A stretch of 46,620 nt of DNA from NCBI GenBank assembly GCA_934402055.1, contig CAKRTC010000013.1:1-46620 (forward strand), read 5' to 3'. The translations under genes and the position numbers were made by a program. Source of the stretch: an uncultured Lachnospiraceae bacterium. GTDB lineage: Bacteria > Bacillota > Clostridia > Lachnospirales > Lachnospiraceae. Shown piece by piece: positions 16,719 through 24,996 of this stretch. The notes beneath the pieces were generated by a model. It saw only the letters and a program-made list of their open reading frames with translations. It was not told the DNA's origin and made no database searches. How positions within the stretch are numbered: the stretch's first letter is position 1; each line of letters starts with the position of its first letter.

Positions 16719-18299
16719 ATGACAATCGATGAGATTCTCGCCGGAGAATCTAAGAACGTAGAGTTCAAAGAAGCTCTGCCTGACAAAAGTATAAAGTACA
16801 TCAAGTCTGTTGTTGCCTTCGCGAACGGAAGCGGGGGTAAGATTATTTTCGGTATTGCTGACGGAACAGGAGAAGTAGTAGGAATTGCTAAGGATGATGT
16901 ATTCAAAATTATGGATGCTATTGCAAATGCTGTTTCTGATAGCTGTGAACCGGCAATTATTCCTGATATAACATTGCAGACAGTCGAAGGCAAAACAATT
17001 ATAATTGTCGAGGTCTCAGAGGGACGGCAGAGACCCTATTACATCAAAGCACTCGGTCGGGATGCCGGTGTATATGTGCGTGTTGCAGGAACCACTCGTC
17101 TTGCCGACGATTACATGATCAGGGAACTGATGTTTGAAGGCAGTAACCGTTATTTTGATCAGGCTTTATGTGCAGGACTGAATATAACGGATGATGATAT
17201 TGAAGCTCTATGCATGGAAATGAAGAAGCAGGCTGTCAAAAACGCTCACAATGATGTTCAGAAAGCATCTGTAAAAGATGTCGGCAGACAACAGCTTCGC
17301 TCATGGGGCATATTGATAGAAAAAGACGGAAAGGATTACCCGTCCAATGCTTATGCAATCTTGACAGGCTGCGGAGCATTACATGTCGCAACCCAATGTG
17401 GTGTGTTTAAAGGCACAACCAAGGAGGTATTTGTAGATCGCAGGGAATATACAGGACCTATCTGGGAACAGATAGAGGAAGCATTTCAATTTGTACTAAG
17501 GAATATCCATCTAGGTGCCGAGATAGTAGGAATATACAGACAGGATGTTTATGAGATACCGCCCGATGCTATTCGTGAATTGATCATCAATGCAGCTGTA
17601 CACAGAAGTTATCTGGATCACGGTAATACTCAGATTGCGATATATGATAACAGACTCGAGATCACATCACCCGGAAAGCTGCCTATGGGTCAGACCTTGG
17701 AACGTATGAAAGAAGGTTATTCTCAAATCAGAAATGAAGCGCTTGCCTATGCATTTTCTTATATGAATCTGATTGAGCATTGGGGCAGCGGAATTCCAAG
17801 GATCATTGGCAAAGTAAAAGCCGCGGGATTGCGGGAACCTGAGTTTATAGGCGGAGAAGTTGATCTGCGTATAAATATTTATCGTGGAAAAATTGATAAT
17901 GCCATAAAATATTCTGACGTTAATAATTCATTTTCACTCATGGATAATTCAATAAGAGTGCCGGATACAGATAAAACGGCAGTCGAAAATGTCCGGATTG
18001 TGCCGGATAGTGCAGTCGGAATACCGAAAAACGGAAAAACAGTGCCGGATACTTTTGATGAAATGCCGGATAGCATGTGCACGTTGCCGGATTCGATCAA
18101 CACTATGCCGGATAATAAGCAGGAGCAGAAGATATATAGATATGTACTGCAAAACGGTTCTATAACGACTGCTGAAGCTATGGATATTTTATGTGTCAAA
18201 GACAGAAGAGCCAGAGCTATACTGTTGAATATGGTTGAGCATAACTTTCTCACCAAGAGAGGAGCTGCGCGCAGCACTATATATGTTCGCAATGCTTGA
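16719..18299 (+). CDS. AlbA_2 (Schlafen-like) / HATPase_c_4 protein with PD-rich repeat linker
   Basis: A 526-residue paralogue of the upstream gene. The AlbA_2 domain is at about 8-130 (KNVEFKEALPDKSIKYIKSV, NGSGGKIIFGI, DAGVYVRVAGTTR). The ATPase-like domain includes IPPDAIRELIINAAVHRSYLD and HWGSGIPRI (about 285-365). From about residue 413 to 465 there is a repeated Val/Met/Leu-Pro-Asp motif (VPDT, VPDS, VPDT, MPDS, LPDS, MPDN), then a winged helix (QNGSITTAEAMDILCV) at the C-terminus. The DNA of the linker repeats TGCCGGAT. RBS GCGAGGGG precedes ATG 16719. The linker is absent from the upstream paralogue. Confidence 0.85.
   Translation: MTIDEILAGESKNVEFKEALPDKSIKYIKSVVAFANGSGGKIIFGIADGTGEVVGIAKDDVFKIMDAIANAVSDSCEPAIIPDITLQTVEGKTIIIVEVSEGRQRPYYIKALGRDAGVYVRVAGTTRLADDYMIRELMFEGSNRYFDQALCAGLNITDDDIEALCMEMKKQAVKNAHNDVQKASVKDVGRQQLRSWGILIEKDGKDYPSNAYAILTGCGALHVATQCGVFKGTTKEVFVDRREYTGPIWEQIEEAFQFVLRNIHLGAEIVGIYRQDVYEIPPDAIRELIINAAVHRSYLDHGNTQIAIYDNRLEITSPGKLPMGQTLERMKEGYSQIRNEALAYAFSYMNLIEHWGSGIPRIIGKVKAAGLREPEFIGGEVDLRINIYRGKIDNAIKYSDVNNSFSLMDNSIRVPDTDKTAVENVRIVPDSAVGIPKNGKTVPDTFDEMPDSMCTLPDSINTMPDNKQEQKIYRYVLQNGSITTAEAMDILCVKDRRARAILLNMVEHNFLTKRGAARSTIYVRNA
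17958..18114 (+). repeat. Degenerate TGCCGGAT repeats in coding linker
   Basis: Six TGCCGGAT units and one TCCGGAT variant fall in about 155 bases at irregular spacing, each encoding an x-Pro-Asp (or Arg-Ile-Val-Pro-Asp) step. The arrangement is in frame and varies between units, suggesting expansion by recombination or slippage within the protein linker. Confidence 0.7.
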
Positions 18300-18323
18300 C
18301 AGACTCTTGTCTTTGAATATTAG
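18296..18323 (+). promoter_or_regulatory. Promoter of YcxB-like gene
   Basis: TTGACA (18296-18301) overlaps the stop codon of the preceding gene. A 16-base spacer and TATTAG (18318-18323) follow. RBS CAAGGAG lies before ATG 18369. Confidence 0.55.
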
Positions 18324-18368
18324 TCTGGTGGATAAGGTAAGACAGTAAGAAACAAGGAGAAACATCAA

Positions 18369-18884
18369 ATGAATGAAAACGCACCCAAGATCATCGAAAC
18401 CAAGATAGGACTTAAGGAGTGGGATCTGATAGGTCATATCATGTATCCCAACAGCTCCATCATTATAGTACATTTGTTTGCGGTTATTTGCGTTGTACTC
18501 GTATTCAGGAGTTATACCAACGGCAATACTGCATTTGCAACATACTATCTCTTGCTCGGCATAGTGCTTGAGGGGTTTACTCATCTTGCGAGACACAACA
18601 GACTCAAGGCTAACAGACGTTTCTTTGAGCAAGAATACGGTGATAAGGAGCTTGTGCTTACTTATACCTTTGATACGGACGGCTTCAAGGTACATAATGA
18701 GCTTAGCGGGGATGACATAGATTACAAATACGAGAGTCTCATAGGCTACAAGGAGAACAATGAATATCTTATCCTTAAGTCAAAAGAGAGACAGTATTTT
18801 ATAATATCAAGAGCTGGAGCAGATGCCGAAGGACTGCTTGATTTCCTCAAGGAAAAGCTGCCTGAGCTTGTTGCTTTCAAGTAA
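18369..18884 (+). CDS. YcxB-like membrane protein
   Basis: A 171-residue protein with two TM helices (about 37-57 and 62-82) followed by a cytoplasmic C-terminal beta-rich domain (FDTDGFKVHNELSGDDIDYKYESLIGYKENNEYL) that matches the YcxB-like domain (PF14317). Function unknown. It stands in front of the queH gene but probably has its own promoter. Confidence 0.8.
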   Translation: MNENAPKIIETKIGLKEWDLIGHIMYPNSSIIIVHLFAVICVVLVFRSYTNGNTAFATYYLLLGIVLEGFTHLARHNRLKANRRFFEQEYGDKELVLTYTFDTDGFKVHNELSGDDIDYKYESLIGYKENNEYLILKSKERQYFIISRAGADAEGLLDFLKEKLPELVAFK

Positions 18885-18886
18885 AT

Positions 18887-18915
18887 TTGCATTGTTGCTT
18901 CAAATACGTTAAAAT
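18887..18915 (+). promoter_or_regulatory. Promoter of queH with very short leader
   Basis: TTGCAT (18887-18892), a 17-base spacer and TAAAAT (18910-18915). The expected transcription start (near 18922) is only about four bases before ATG 18926, and no Shine-Dalgarno sequence is visible, so the transcript may be leaderless or nearly so. Confidence 0.5.
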
Positions 18916-18925
18916 ACAAACGTCT

Positions 18926-19615
18926 ATGCAGAAACGTAATTATCAAAAAGAGCTTGATGCGATAATAGCCGAGGATGAAAAAAAGGGTATAAGGCCAAGA
19001 CTGCTGATACACAGCTGCTGTGCACCCTGCTCATCATATGTGATGGAGTACCTGAGGAAATCTTTTGATCTCAGTATGTACTTTTATAATCCGAACATGG
19101 ATTCGTCCAAGGAGTATGATAAACGCGCTGCGGAGCTTAGGCGTCTTATTGATGAGCTGAATGCCGAGGATCCTGAACATCCGATTCATTGCTTTATAGA
19201 GGACTATGATCCGGAGAACTTCGAGCGTATTGCAGTCGGTCATGAAAATGATCCCGAGCGTGGTGCGAGATGTATGCTCTGCTATGAGCTGCGCCTTCGT
19301 AAGACGGCTGAGTTCATGGAAGCGCATAATGCGGGGAGCGAGCTGCCCTTTGATTACTTTGCAAGCACGCTGTCATTAAGTCCTCTTAAGAATGCTGAAG
19401 CACTTAACTCCATTGCGGAGCAGATTGCAGAGCAGAAGCATTTACAGGCTCTTCCAAATGACTTTAAGAAGCGCGAGGGCTACAAGCGAAGTATTGAGTT
19501 GTCGGCAAAGTACGGCTTGTACAGACAGAATTATTGCGGCTGCCGTTTCTCCAAAGTAGAAAATATAGCAAATAATATATCCCGCACAGACGGGGCGAAA
19601 GAGGTAAAAATATGA
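18926..19615 (+). CDS. queH: Epoxyqueuosine reductase QueH
   Basis: A 229-residue enzyme for the last step of queuosine synthesis in tRNA, the reduction of epoxyqueuosine. It belongs to the QueH family (formerly DUF208), which is unrelated in sequence to QueG and uses a Cys-ligated iron-sulfur cluster. Seen: LIHSCCAPCSSYVMEYL (residues about 26-43), NPNMDSSKEYDKR, the middle Cys motif GARCMLCYELRL, and the C-terminal YRQNYCGCRFS. I chose ATG 18926, because a TTG at 18887 would lie inside the likely -35 box. Its TGA overlaps the next ATG (ATGA), coupling it to the mrp gene, which may supply iron-sulfur clusters. That link is inference. Confidence 0.9.
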   Translation: MQKRNYQKELDAIIAEDEKKGIRPRLLIHSCCAPCSSYVMEYLRKSFDLSMYFYNPNMDSSKEYDKRAAELRRLIDELNAEDPEHPIHCFIEDYDPENFERIAVGHENDPERGARCMLCYELRLRKTAEFMEAHNAGSELPFDYFASTLSLSPLKNAEALNSIAEQIAEQKHLQALPNDFKKREGYKRSIELSAKYGLYRQNYCGCRFSKVENIANNISRTDGAKEVKI

Positions 19616-20466
19616 GTACTTGTTCATCAGATTGCAGCTCCTGTTCATCAGACTGTTCATCAAGACAGGAGGACTTCACAGCACATCTTGCTCCGGGTTC
19701 TTCTGTTAAGCACGTATATGCCGTTATGAGCGGTAAGGGTGGTGTAGGTAAGTCACTTGTGACATCTATGCTTGCTTCCGCATTTGCGGCACAGGGACAT
19801 CGCACAGCTATACTTGATGCGGATATCACAGGACCTTCGATCCCTAGATCCTTCAATATCAAGCGCGACGAGCTGATGGTTACAGGAGAGGACGACGAGA
19901 CTGCATTGCTTGTTCCGCCTGTAAGTTCAAACGGTGTCCGCATCATGTCGGCTAACCTTCTTGTTGAAAATGAAGACGACCCTATCGTATGGAGAGGCTC
20001 ACTTATAGCATCTGCCGTTAAGCAGTTCTATTCAGAGGTTTTCTGGGACGATATCGAGTATATGTTCGTTGATATGCCGCCGGGAACAGGTGATGTTCCG
20101 CTTACTGTATTCCAGTCACTTCCGGTAGAAGGTATCATCATGGTTACCAGCCCTCAGGAGCTCGTATCAATGATCGTATCCAAGGCTGTCAAGATGGCTA
20201 AGCAGATGAATATCCCGGTTATCGGACTTGTTGAGAATATGTCTTACTTTGAGTGCCCGGATAACGGCAAGAAGTATAATGTATTCGGTGAGAGTCATAT
20301 CGACGAGATCGCTGCTGCCGAGGGCATCAAGGTCCTTGCCAAGCTTCCGATAGATCCGGAGACAGCAAAGCTTGTTGACTCTGGACGTGCATCAGAGATC
20401 AATCTTGCTCCTATGGATGAGGCTGTCAAGATGATAAGCGCACTTGCTTCTTTCAAGAAGGACTGA
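19612..20466 (+). CDS. Mrp/NBP35-type iron-sulfur carrier P-loop ATPase
   Basis: A 284-residue cytosolic ATPase that binds and transfers Fe-S clusters. The Cys-rich N-terminus (C4, C8, C11, C15) resembles the form common in Clostridia. It has the deviant Walker A SGKGGVGKS (about 40-48), MPPGTGD and SPQELVS. The C-terminal site usually carries CxxC (typically CPDC), but here it reads SYFECPDNGKKY, with the second Cys replaced by Asn. Cluster binding may therefore involve the N-terminal Cys group or a different dimer arrangement. It overlaps queH by four bases and lies 15 bases before galE. Confidence 0.9.
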   Translation: MSTCSSDCSSCSSDCSSRQEDFTAHLAPGSSVKHVYAVMSGKGGVGKSLVTSMLASAFAAQGHRTAILDADITGPSIPRSFNIKRDELMVTGEDDETALLVPPVSSNGVRIMSANLLVENEDDPIVWRGSLIASAVKQFYSEVFWDDIEYMFVDMPPGTGDVPLTVFQSLPVEGIIMVTSPQELVSMIVSKAVKMAKQMNIPVIGLVENMSYFECPDNGKKYNVFGESHIDEIAAAEGIKVLAKLPIDPETAKLVDSGRASEINLAPMDEAVKMISALASFKKD

Positions 20467-20481
20467 TAAGGACATTTTACT

Positions 20482-21528
20482 ATGAATAAGATCTTAGTTG
20501 CGGGTGGGGCCGGTTATATCGGCTCCCATATCTGTGTCGAGCTTATTAATGAAGGCTATGAGCCATTTGTTATAGATAATCTCTACAACTCCTCAGAAGT
20601 TTCACTGAAGAGAGTTGCCGAGATCACGGGTAAGGAAGTTAAGTTCTATAATGCAGATTTTCTGGATGAAGAGAAGATATCTGAGATATTCGATATCGAG
20701 CATCCGGAGGCTGTCATTATGTGTGCAGGCTACAAAGCAGTCGGCGAGTCTGTGGCAAAGCCGCTTGAGTATTATTACAACAATCTCTGCAGCCTTATGC
20801 TGGTATGTGACGTAATGCGCAAGAAGGGCTGTCATAATATTATCTTTTCATCCTCCGCGACTGTATACGGAGAGCCGGATAAGATGCCTATCACCGAGGA
20901 TTTCCCTAAGGGCAAAACAACCAATCCTTACGGAACCACCAAGAGCATGATCGAGGACATACTTATCGATATCAATAAGGCAGAGCCGGACTTCAATGTT
21001 ATCCTACTCAGATACTTCAATCCGATCGGAGCTCATCCGTCGGGACTTATCGGTGAGGATCCAAAGGGCATCCCAAACAATCTTGTACCTTATATCGCAC
21101 AGGTTGCCATCGGCAAGCGTGATGCTATACATGTCTTTGGAAATGATTACAACACTCCGGACGGTACAGGCGTGAGAGACTATATCCATGTGGTAGATCT
21201 CGCCAAGGGTCATGTTGCTGCAATCAGGAAGCTTGAGCAGAGCTCCGGGCTCATGATCTACAACCTTGGCACAGGTCACGGCTATTCCGTACTTGAGGTC
21301 ATAGACGCCTATGAGAAGGCCTGCGGCAAGACTATCAAGAGAGTTATCGATCCACGCAGACCCGGCGATATTGCATGCTGCTACTGCGACCCAAGCAAAG
21401 CAGCAAAAGAGCTTGGCTGGAAGGCAGAGCTTGGCATATACGAAATGTGCCGCGACTCCTACAACTGGCAGAGCAAGAACCCGGACGGCTATGGTCCAAC
21501 CGACCACGCCCCGATCTGCCTGCAGTAA
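20482..21528 (+). CDS. galE: UDP-glucose 4-epimerase
   Basis: A 348-residue short-chain dehydrogenase-type epimerase interconverting UDP-glucose and UDP-galactose, for galactose use and for sugar precursors of surface glycans. Seen: NAD-binding GGAGYIGS at residues 7-14, SSSATVYGEP, the catalytic YGTTK (about 149-153), FNPIGAHPSGLIGEDP and GTGVRDYIHVVDLA, all characteristic of GalE. Length is normal. AAGGAC lies before ATG 20482. It could supply galactosyl donors for the EPS operon at the left of the window, though it is not linked to it. Confidence 0.95.
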   Translation: MNKILVAGGAGYIGSHICVELINEGYEPFVIDNLYNSSEVSLKRVAEITGKEVKFYNADFLDEEKISEIFDIEHPEAVIMCAGYKAVGESVAKPLEYYYNNLCSLMLVCDVMRKKGCHNIIFSSSATVYGEPDKMPITEDFPKGKTTNPYGTTKSMIEDILIDINKAEPDFNVILLRYFNPIGAHPSGLIGEDPKGIPNNLVPYIAQVAIGKRDAIHVFGNDYNTPDGTGVRDYIHVVDLAKGHVAAIRKLEQSSGLMIYNLGTGHGYSVLEVIDAYEKACGKTIKRVIDPRRPGDIACCYCDPSKAAKELGWKAELGIYEMCRDSYNWQSKNPDGYGPTDHAPICLQ

Positions 21529-21565
21529 TCAGCATCATCTCATATTGAGCATTAAGTACTAATAT

Positions 21566-21754
21566 TGAGGCACTGATGGATTGTATGACATACGAATGAA
21601 GCATAGCTTCTGTTAGCAACACAACTGTAATCACCCTTATAAAGGCTGCTCTGTTTGAACGAAGCGAGTTTGCAGCCGAATAGGAAGGATTACTGTTGTG
21701 TTGCTATAAACAGAACATGCTGAATGAGTCCGAATACAAGTCATCAGTGCCTCA
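21566..21754. repeat. 189-bp imperfect inverted-repeat element
   Basis: The ends are a perfect 13-bp inverted repeat (TGAGGCACTGATG at 21566-21578, CATCAGTGCCTCA at 21742-21754). Inner arms also pair: AGCAACACAAC (21614-21624) with GTTGTGTTGCT, TTCTGTT with AACAGAA, TGTAATC with a near match to GATTACT, and a central GGCTGC/GCAGCC stem around GAACGAAGCGAG. The whole could fold into one long hairpin. It carries no ORF. It may be a MITE-like element or a structured RNA. It ends 12 bases before the NUDIX start codon, where an RBS would be expected but none is evident. Confidence 0.65.
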
Positions 21755-21766
21755 TAAAAAGCAATC

Positions 21767-22327
21767 ATGGAAAATAACAACGAATTAAAACAATTGGAAG
21801 AAAAAGAACTCTCCTCCGAATTGATCTACAGCGGAACCCTCCTCAATGTATACAGAGATAAAATAGAGCTTCCAAACGGCAAGACCACCGGCAGGGAATA
21901 CATCAAGCATAACGGAGCCGTATGCATTGCAGCCATGAAGGAAGACGGCAGTGTAGCTGTCGAGAGACAGTTCAGATATCCTATGTACAGGATAGTGACC
22001 GAGCTTCCGGCAGGCAAGCTTGATACACCGGATGAAATACCGCTCGAAGCAGCCAAGAGAGAGCTTCGTGAAGAAACCGGCATAACAGCCTCAAGCTGGA
22101 CTTATCTCGGAGACATGATCCCTACCTGTGCATACTCCACGGAGATCATACACATGTATCTTGCCGAAGGACTTGAGTTCGGAGACAGAGATCTCGATGA
22201 GGACGAGTTCTTAAACGTGAGCTTCATGCCGCTTAAGGAGCTTGTCAATAAATGCATGAGCGGAGAGATACAAGATTCCAAGACCCAGATCGCTGCGCTT
22301 AAGGTGGCAAGGATCAAAGACATATAA
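21767..22327 (+). CDS. NUDIX hydrolase, ADP-ribose pyrophosphatase type
   Basis: A 186-residue cytosolic hydrolase that probably splits ADP-ribose or related nucleoside diphosphate derivatives. The Nudix box is clear at about residues 84-108: GKLDTPDEIPLEAAKRELRE followed by ETGI, including the metal-binding REXXEE. The preceding QFRYPMYRIVTELPAG is typical of the ADPRase subgroup. Length is typical. ATG 21767 lacks a visible RBS because the inverted-repeat element ends just upstream. Confidence 0.9.
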   Translation: MENNNELKQLEEKELSSELIYSGTLLNVYRDKIELPNGKTTGREYIKHNGAVCIAAMKEDGSVAVERQFRYPMYRIVTELPAGKLDTPDEIPLEAAKRELREETGITASSWTYLGDMIPTCAYSTEIIHMYLAEGLEFGDRDLDEDEFLNVSFMPLKELVNKCMSGEIQDSKTQIAALKVARIKDI

Positions 22328-22344
22328 TTCTTTTACTTTCTTTT

Positions 22345-22361
22345 CACACATTTACATGTGT
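22345..22361 (+). terminator. Small hairpin after NUDIX gene
   Basis: ACACAT and ATGTGT form a 6-bp stem with a 4-base loop just after the NUDIX stop, followed by AAAA. The upstream side is T-rich. It is weak as a terminator and could equally be part of the next promoter region. Confidence 0.3.
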
Positions 22362-22418
22362 AAAACTCGGCTTCGGACATATAATAATAAAAGATCAATT
22401 ATCACAAAGAGGTGCTAT

Positions 22419-23453
22419 ATGACTTATCAGGAAATGCTTGAAAACGCAAGAAAGAATGTCGGACCTTATTGCAAGGCCTGTCCCGTATGTAACGGAAGAG
22501 CCTGCGGAAATGCTATTCCGGGTCCCGGATCAAAGGGTATGGGTGATACCGCAATAAGAAACTTTGATGCGTGGAAGCGTGTCAGACTGAATATGGATAC
22601 GCTCTCCGAAAATAAGACTCCGGACACAGCTTTCGATTTCTTCGGAATGAAACTTAAGCTTCCTATCCTTGTAGGACCTGTTGGGGCGGTTCAGATGCAT
22701 TACGGCCCGGATCTTACAGATACAGAGTATAACAATATCATGATAGATGCCTGCAATGAGTGCGGCATACTTGCCATGACAGGTGACGGCGTAGATCCAA
22801 ACATGATGAAGGAATCCTGTAAGGCAATCAAAAACTGCGGAGGACACGGAGTTCCTACGGTAAAGCCCTGGGATCTCGACACACTCAACTCTAAGTTTGA
22901 GCTTGTAAGATCTTCGGATGCAGTTGCTGTTGCTATGGATGTTGATGCGGCAGGTCTTCCTTTCCTGCAGAATCTCACACCTCCGGCAGGCTCCAAGACA
23001 GTAGAGGAATTAAGAGCAGTTGTAAAGGAAGCAGGCAAGCCGCTTATCGCCAAGGGCATTATGACCGTAAAGGGCGCACTTAAGGCACTTGAGGCAGGTG
23101 CCTCCGGAATAGTTGTTTCAAATCACGGCGGAAGAGTGCTTGATCAGTGTCCTTCAACCGCTGAGGTACTTCCTGATATCGTGGCAGCTGTAGGCGACAA
23201 GATGATGATACTCGTTGACGGCGGTATCAGAAGCGGCGTAGACATTTACAAGGCTTTGGCTATGGGTGCGGATGCTGTTATTATCGCGCGTCCTTATGTT
23301 ACGGCTATGTATGGCGGAAGGGCTGAGGGAGTTAAGCTCCTTACAGAAAAGCTCGGCGCAGAACTTGTGGATACCATGCGTATGTGCGGTACTCCGACAC
23401 TTGCCGATATAGGACCGGATAATGTATTCATCCCTAAGAACGGACTGTTTTAA
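22419..23453 (+). CDS. FMN-dependent alpha-hydroxy-acid oxidase/dehydrogenase
   Basis: A 344-residue TIM-barrel flavoprotein of the lactate/glycolate oxidase family. ATG 22419 is chosen for its RBS AAGAGG (22406-22412). Seen: the FMN phosphate site DGGIRSGVDIYKALAMGADA, the catalytic His in SNHGGRVLDQ (about residue 231) and the LPILVGPVGAVQ entry. Unusually, the N-terminus carries a Cys cluster, YCKACPVCNGRACG (about residues 18-31; spacing C-x2-C-x2-C-x4-C), suggesting an iron-sulfur or metal site coupled to the flavin. An anaerobe would more likely run it as a dehydrogenase than an oxygen-using oxidase. The next gene is LarA-like, so the pair may handle lactate or other 2-hydroxy acids. 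Substrate unproven. Confidence 0.88.
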   Translation: MTYQEMLENARKNVGPYCKACPVCNGRACGNAIPGPGSKGMGDTAIRNFDAWKRVRLNMDTLSENKTPDTAFDFFGMKLKLPILVGPVGAVQMHYGPDLTDTEYNNIMIDACNECGILAMTGDGVDPNMMKESCKAIKNCGGHGVPTVKPWDLDTLNSKFELVRSSDAVAVAMDVDAAGLPFLQNLTPPAGSKTVEELRAVVKEAGKPLIAKGIMTVKGALKALEAGASGIVVSNHGGRVLDQCPSTAEVLPDIVAAVGDKMMILVDGGIRSGVDIYKALAMGADAVIIARPYVTAMYGGRAEGVKLLTEKLGAELVDTMRMCGTPTLADIGPDNVFIPKNGLF

Positions 23454-23616
23454 AGATAATTATTTTTAAACATAAGTTATACATATCATATCCTTTAAAA
23501 TGTGATAATATTAACGAAGTTAGTATGCAGTTGGGGTAGAAGCGTATGTTTTATTAAGAAAATAAGCATATGCGTATTTTTACTGGATCAGTATTTTATT
23601 TGTAAAGGAGAATATC

Positions 23617-24927
23617 ATGACATTTATTGATTTTCCTGAGATTTCATTCCCTGTACAAGGTGTTGAAGATGTTCCTATGCCTAAGATGTACAGGATCAGA
23701 GAGCATTACGAAAATGACAAGATAGACGATATCAAGTCACATCTGATTGCAGAGATGGAAAATGCTCCTATTGACAAGGATTCACTTAAGGGCAAGTCTA
23801 TTGCTATCACTGTTGGAAGCCGAGGAATCCCTGATAACGCACTCATCGTAAGAACTATTTGTGATACACTCAAGAGCTGGGGAGCAGAGCCTTTCATTGT
23901 TCCGGCTATGGGCAGCCACGGCGGCGGAACCGTAGAGGGTAACCTTGAGGTTATCAACGGCTATGGCATCACAGAAGAGGCTATGGGTGTTCCGATCAAG
24001 GCAAGCATGGAAGTTGTTAAGATCGGTGAGATCCCGGATAATGTACATACTCCTGTTTACTGTGATAAATATGCGGCAGAGGCTGACGGAATCATCCTCT
24101 ATAACAAGGTTAAGCCACATACGGATTTTAAGGGTTATGTAGAGAGCGGTCTTTGCAAGATGATGGCTATCGGACTTGCAAAGCACTACGGCTGTTCATG
24201 GTTCCATCAGCAGGGCTTTGATACCTTTGCTGAGAGAGTTCCGCTTGTTGCCAAGGAATTCCTCTCCAAGCTTAATGTAGTTATGGGTATTGCTGTAGTA
24301 CAGAATGCTTATGATGATATCTCGGATATGAAGGTATTCGCTCATGATGACATCTTCGAGGGGGACCATGAGATGCTTCAGATCGCAAAGCGCAGACTTC
24401 CTCGTATGAAGTTTGACAATATCGATGTACTTGTTGTCGATCGTATAGGTAAGAATATAAGCGGTGAGGGTGCGGATCCTAACGTAACGGGACGTGGCTT
24501 CATGCCGGGCTTTGAGGATGATTTCCACTGCAAGAAGCTTATGATCAGAGGACTTACCGAGCAGAGCCATCACAATGCCTGCGGTCTCGGACTTGCCGAT
24601 ATGACTACAAGACGCTGCCTCAACAGTGTTGACTGGGCAAGCACATGGATCAACCTTACCACCAACACTTGCGTACACGGCGGTAAGATCCCGGTATATC
24701 AGAATAATGACTTCGAGGCTCTCAGACTTGCCATCAGAACTTGTCCGAGAACCGATTTCAATAATCCTAGAGTTGCACGTATCAGAGATACTTTGACTGT
24801 AAGTGAGCTTGAGGTATCAGAGGCTATCCTTCCTGATATCAAGGACAGAGATGATGTTGAGATCATTTCAGGTCCGTTCACCTATCAGTTTGATGCAGAC
24901 GGATATATGGAAGATTTTGTATTGTAA
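23617..24927 (+). CDS. LarA-like protein (DUF2088, lactate-racemase domain)
   Basis: A 436-residue protein related to the nickel-pincer lactate racemase LarA (DUF2088/PF09861 N-terminal domain). Seen: ITVGSRGIPDN (about 68-78), GSHGGGTVEGN, and NKVKPHTDFKGYVESGLCKM, which includes a conserved Lys-x-His motif. LarA needs LarBCE to make its cofactor and none of those genes is in this window. Many DUF2088 homologues have other or unknown substrates. RBS AAAGGAG lies before ATG 23617. The upstream 160 bases are AT-rich and hold an imperfect inverted repeat around 23542-23577 (GCGTATG and CATATGCG arms) that may be regulatory. Confidence 0.8.
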   Translation: MTFIDFPEISFPVQGVEDVPMPKMYRIREHYENDKIDDIKSHLIAEMENAPIDKDSLKGKSIAITVGSRGIPDNALIVRTICDTLKSWGAEPFIVPAMGSHGGGTVEGNLEVINGYGITEEAMGVPIKASMEVVKIGEIPDNVHTPVYCDKYAAEADGIILYNKVKPHTDFKGYVESGLCKMMAIGLAKHYGCSWFHQQGFDTFAERVPLVAKEFLSKLNVVMGIAVVQNAYDDISDMKVFAHDDIFEGDHEMLQIAKRRLPRMKFDNIDVLVVDRIGKNISGEGADPNVTGRGFMPGFEDDFHCKKLMIRGLTEQSHHNACGLGLADMTTRRCLNSVDWASTWINLTTNTCVHGGKIPVYQNNDFEALRLAIRTCPRTDFNNPRVARIRDTLTVSELEVSEAILPDIKDRDDVEIISGPFTYQFDADGYMEDFVL

Positions 24928-24945
24928 TTTGATTTTTAACAGCTT

Positions 24946-24970
24946 GCGATACCTGTTTACCGGGTATCGC
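24946..24970 (+). terminator. Hairpin after LarA-like gene
   Basis: GCGATACC (24946-24953) pairs with GGTATCGC (24963-24970) around a 9-base loop, followed by ATTCTTAT. It lies 19 bases after the stop at 24927 and just upstream of the bicupin RBS, so it may terminate or attenuate. Confidence 0.55.
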
Positions 24971-24996
24971 ATTCTTATCTGTCACGGAGGTTATTT

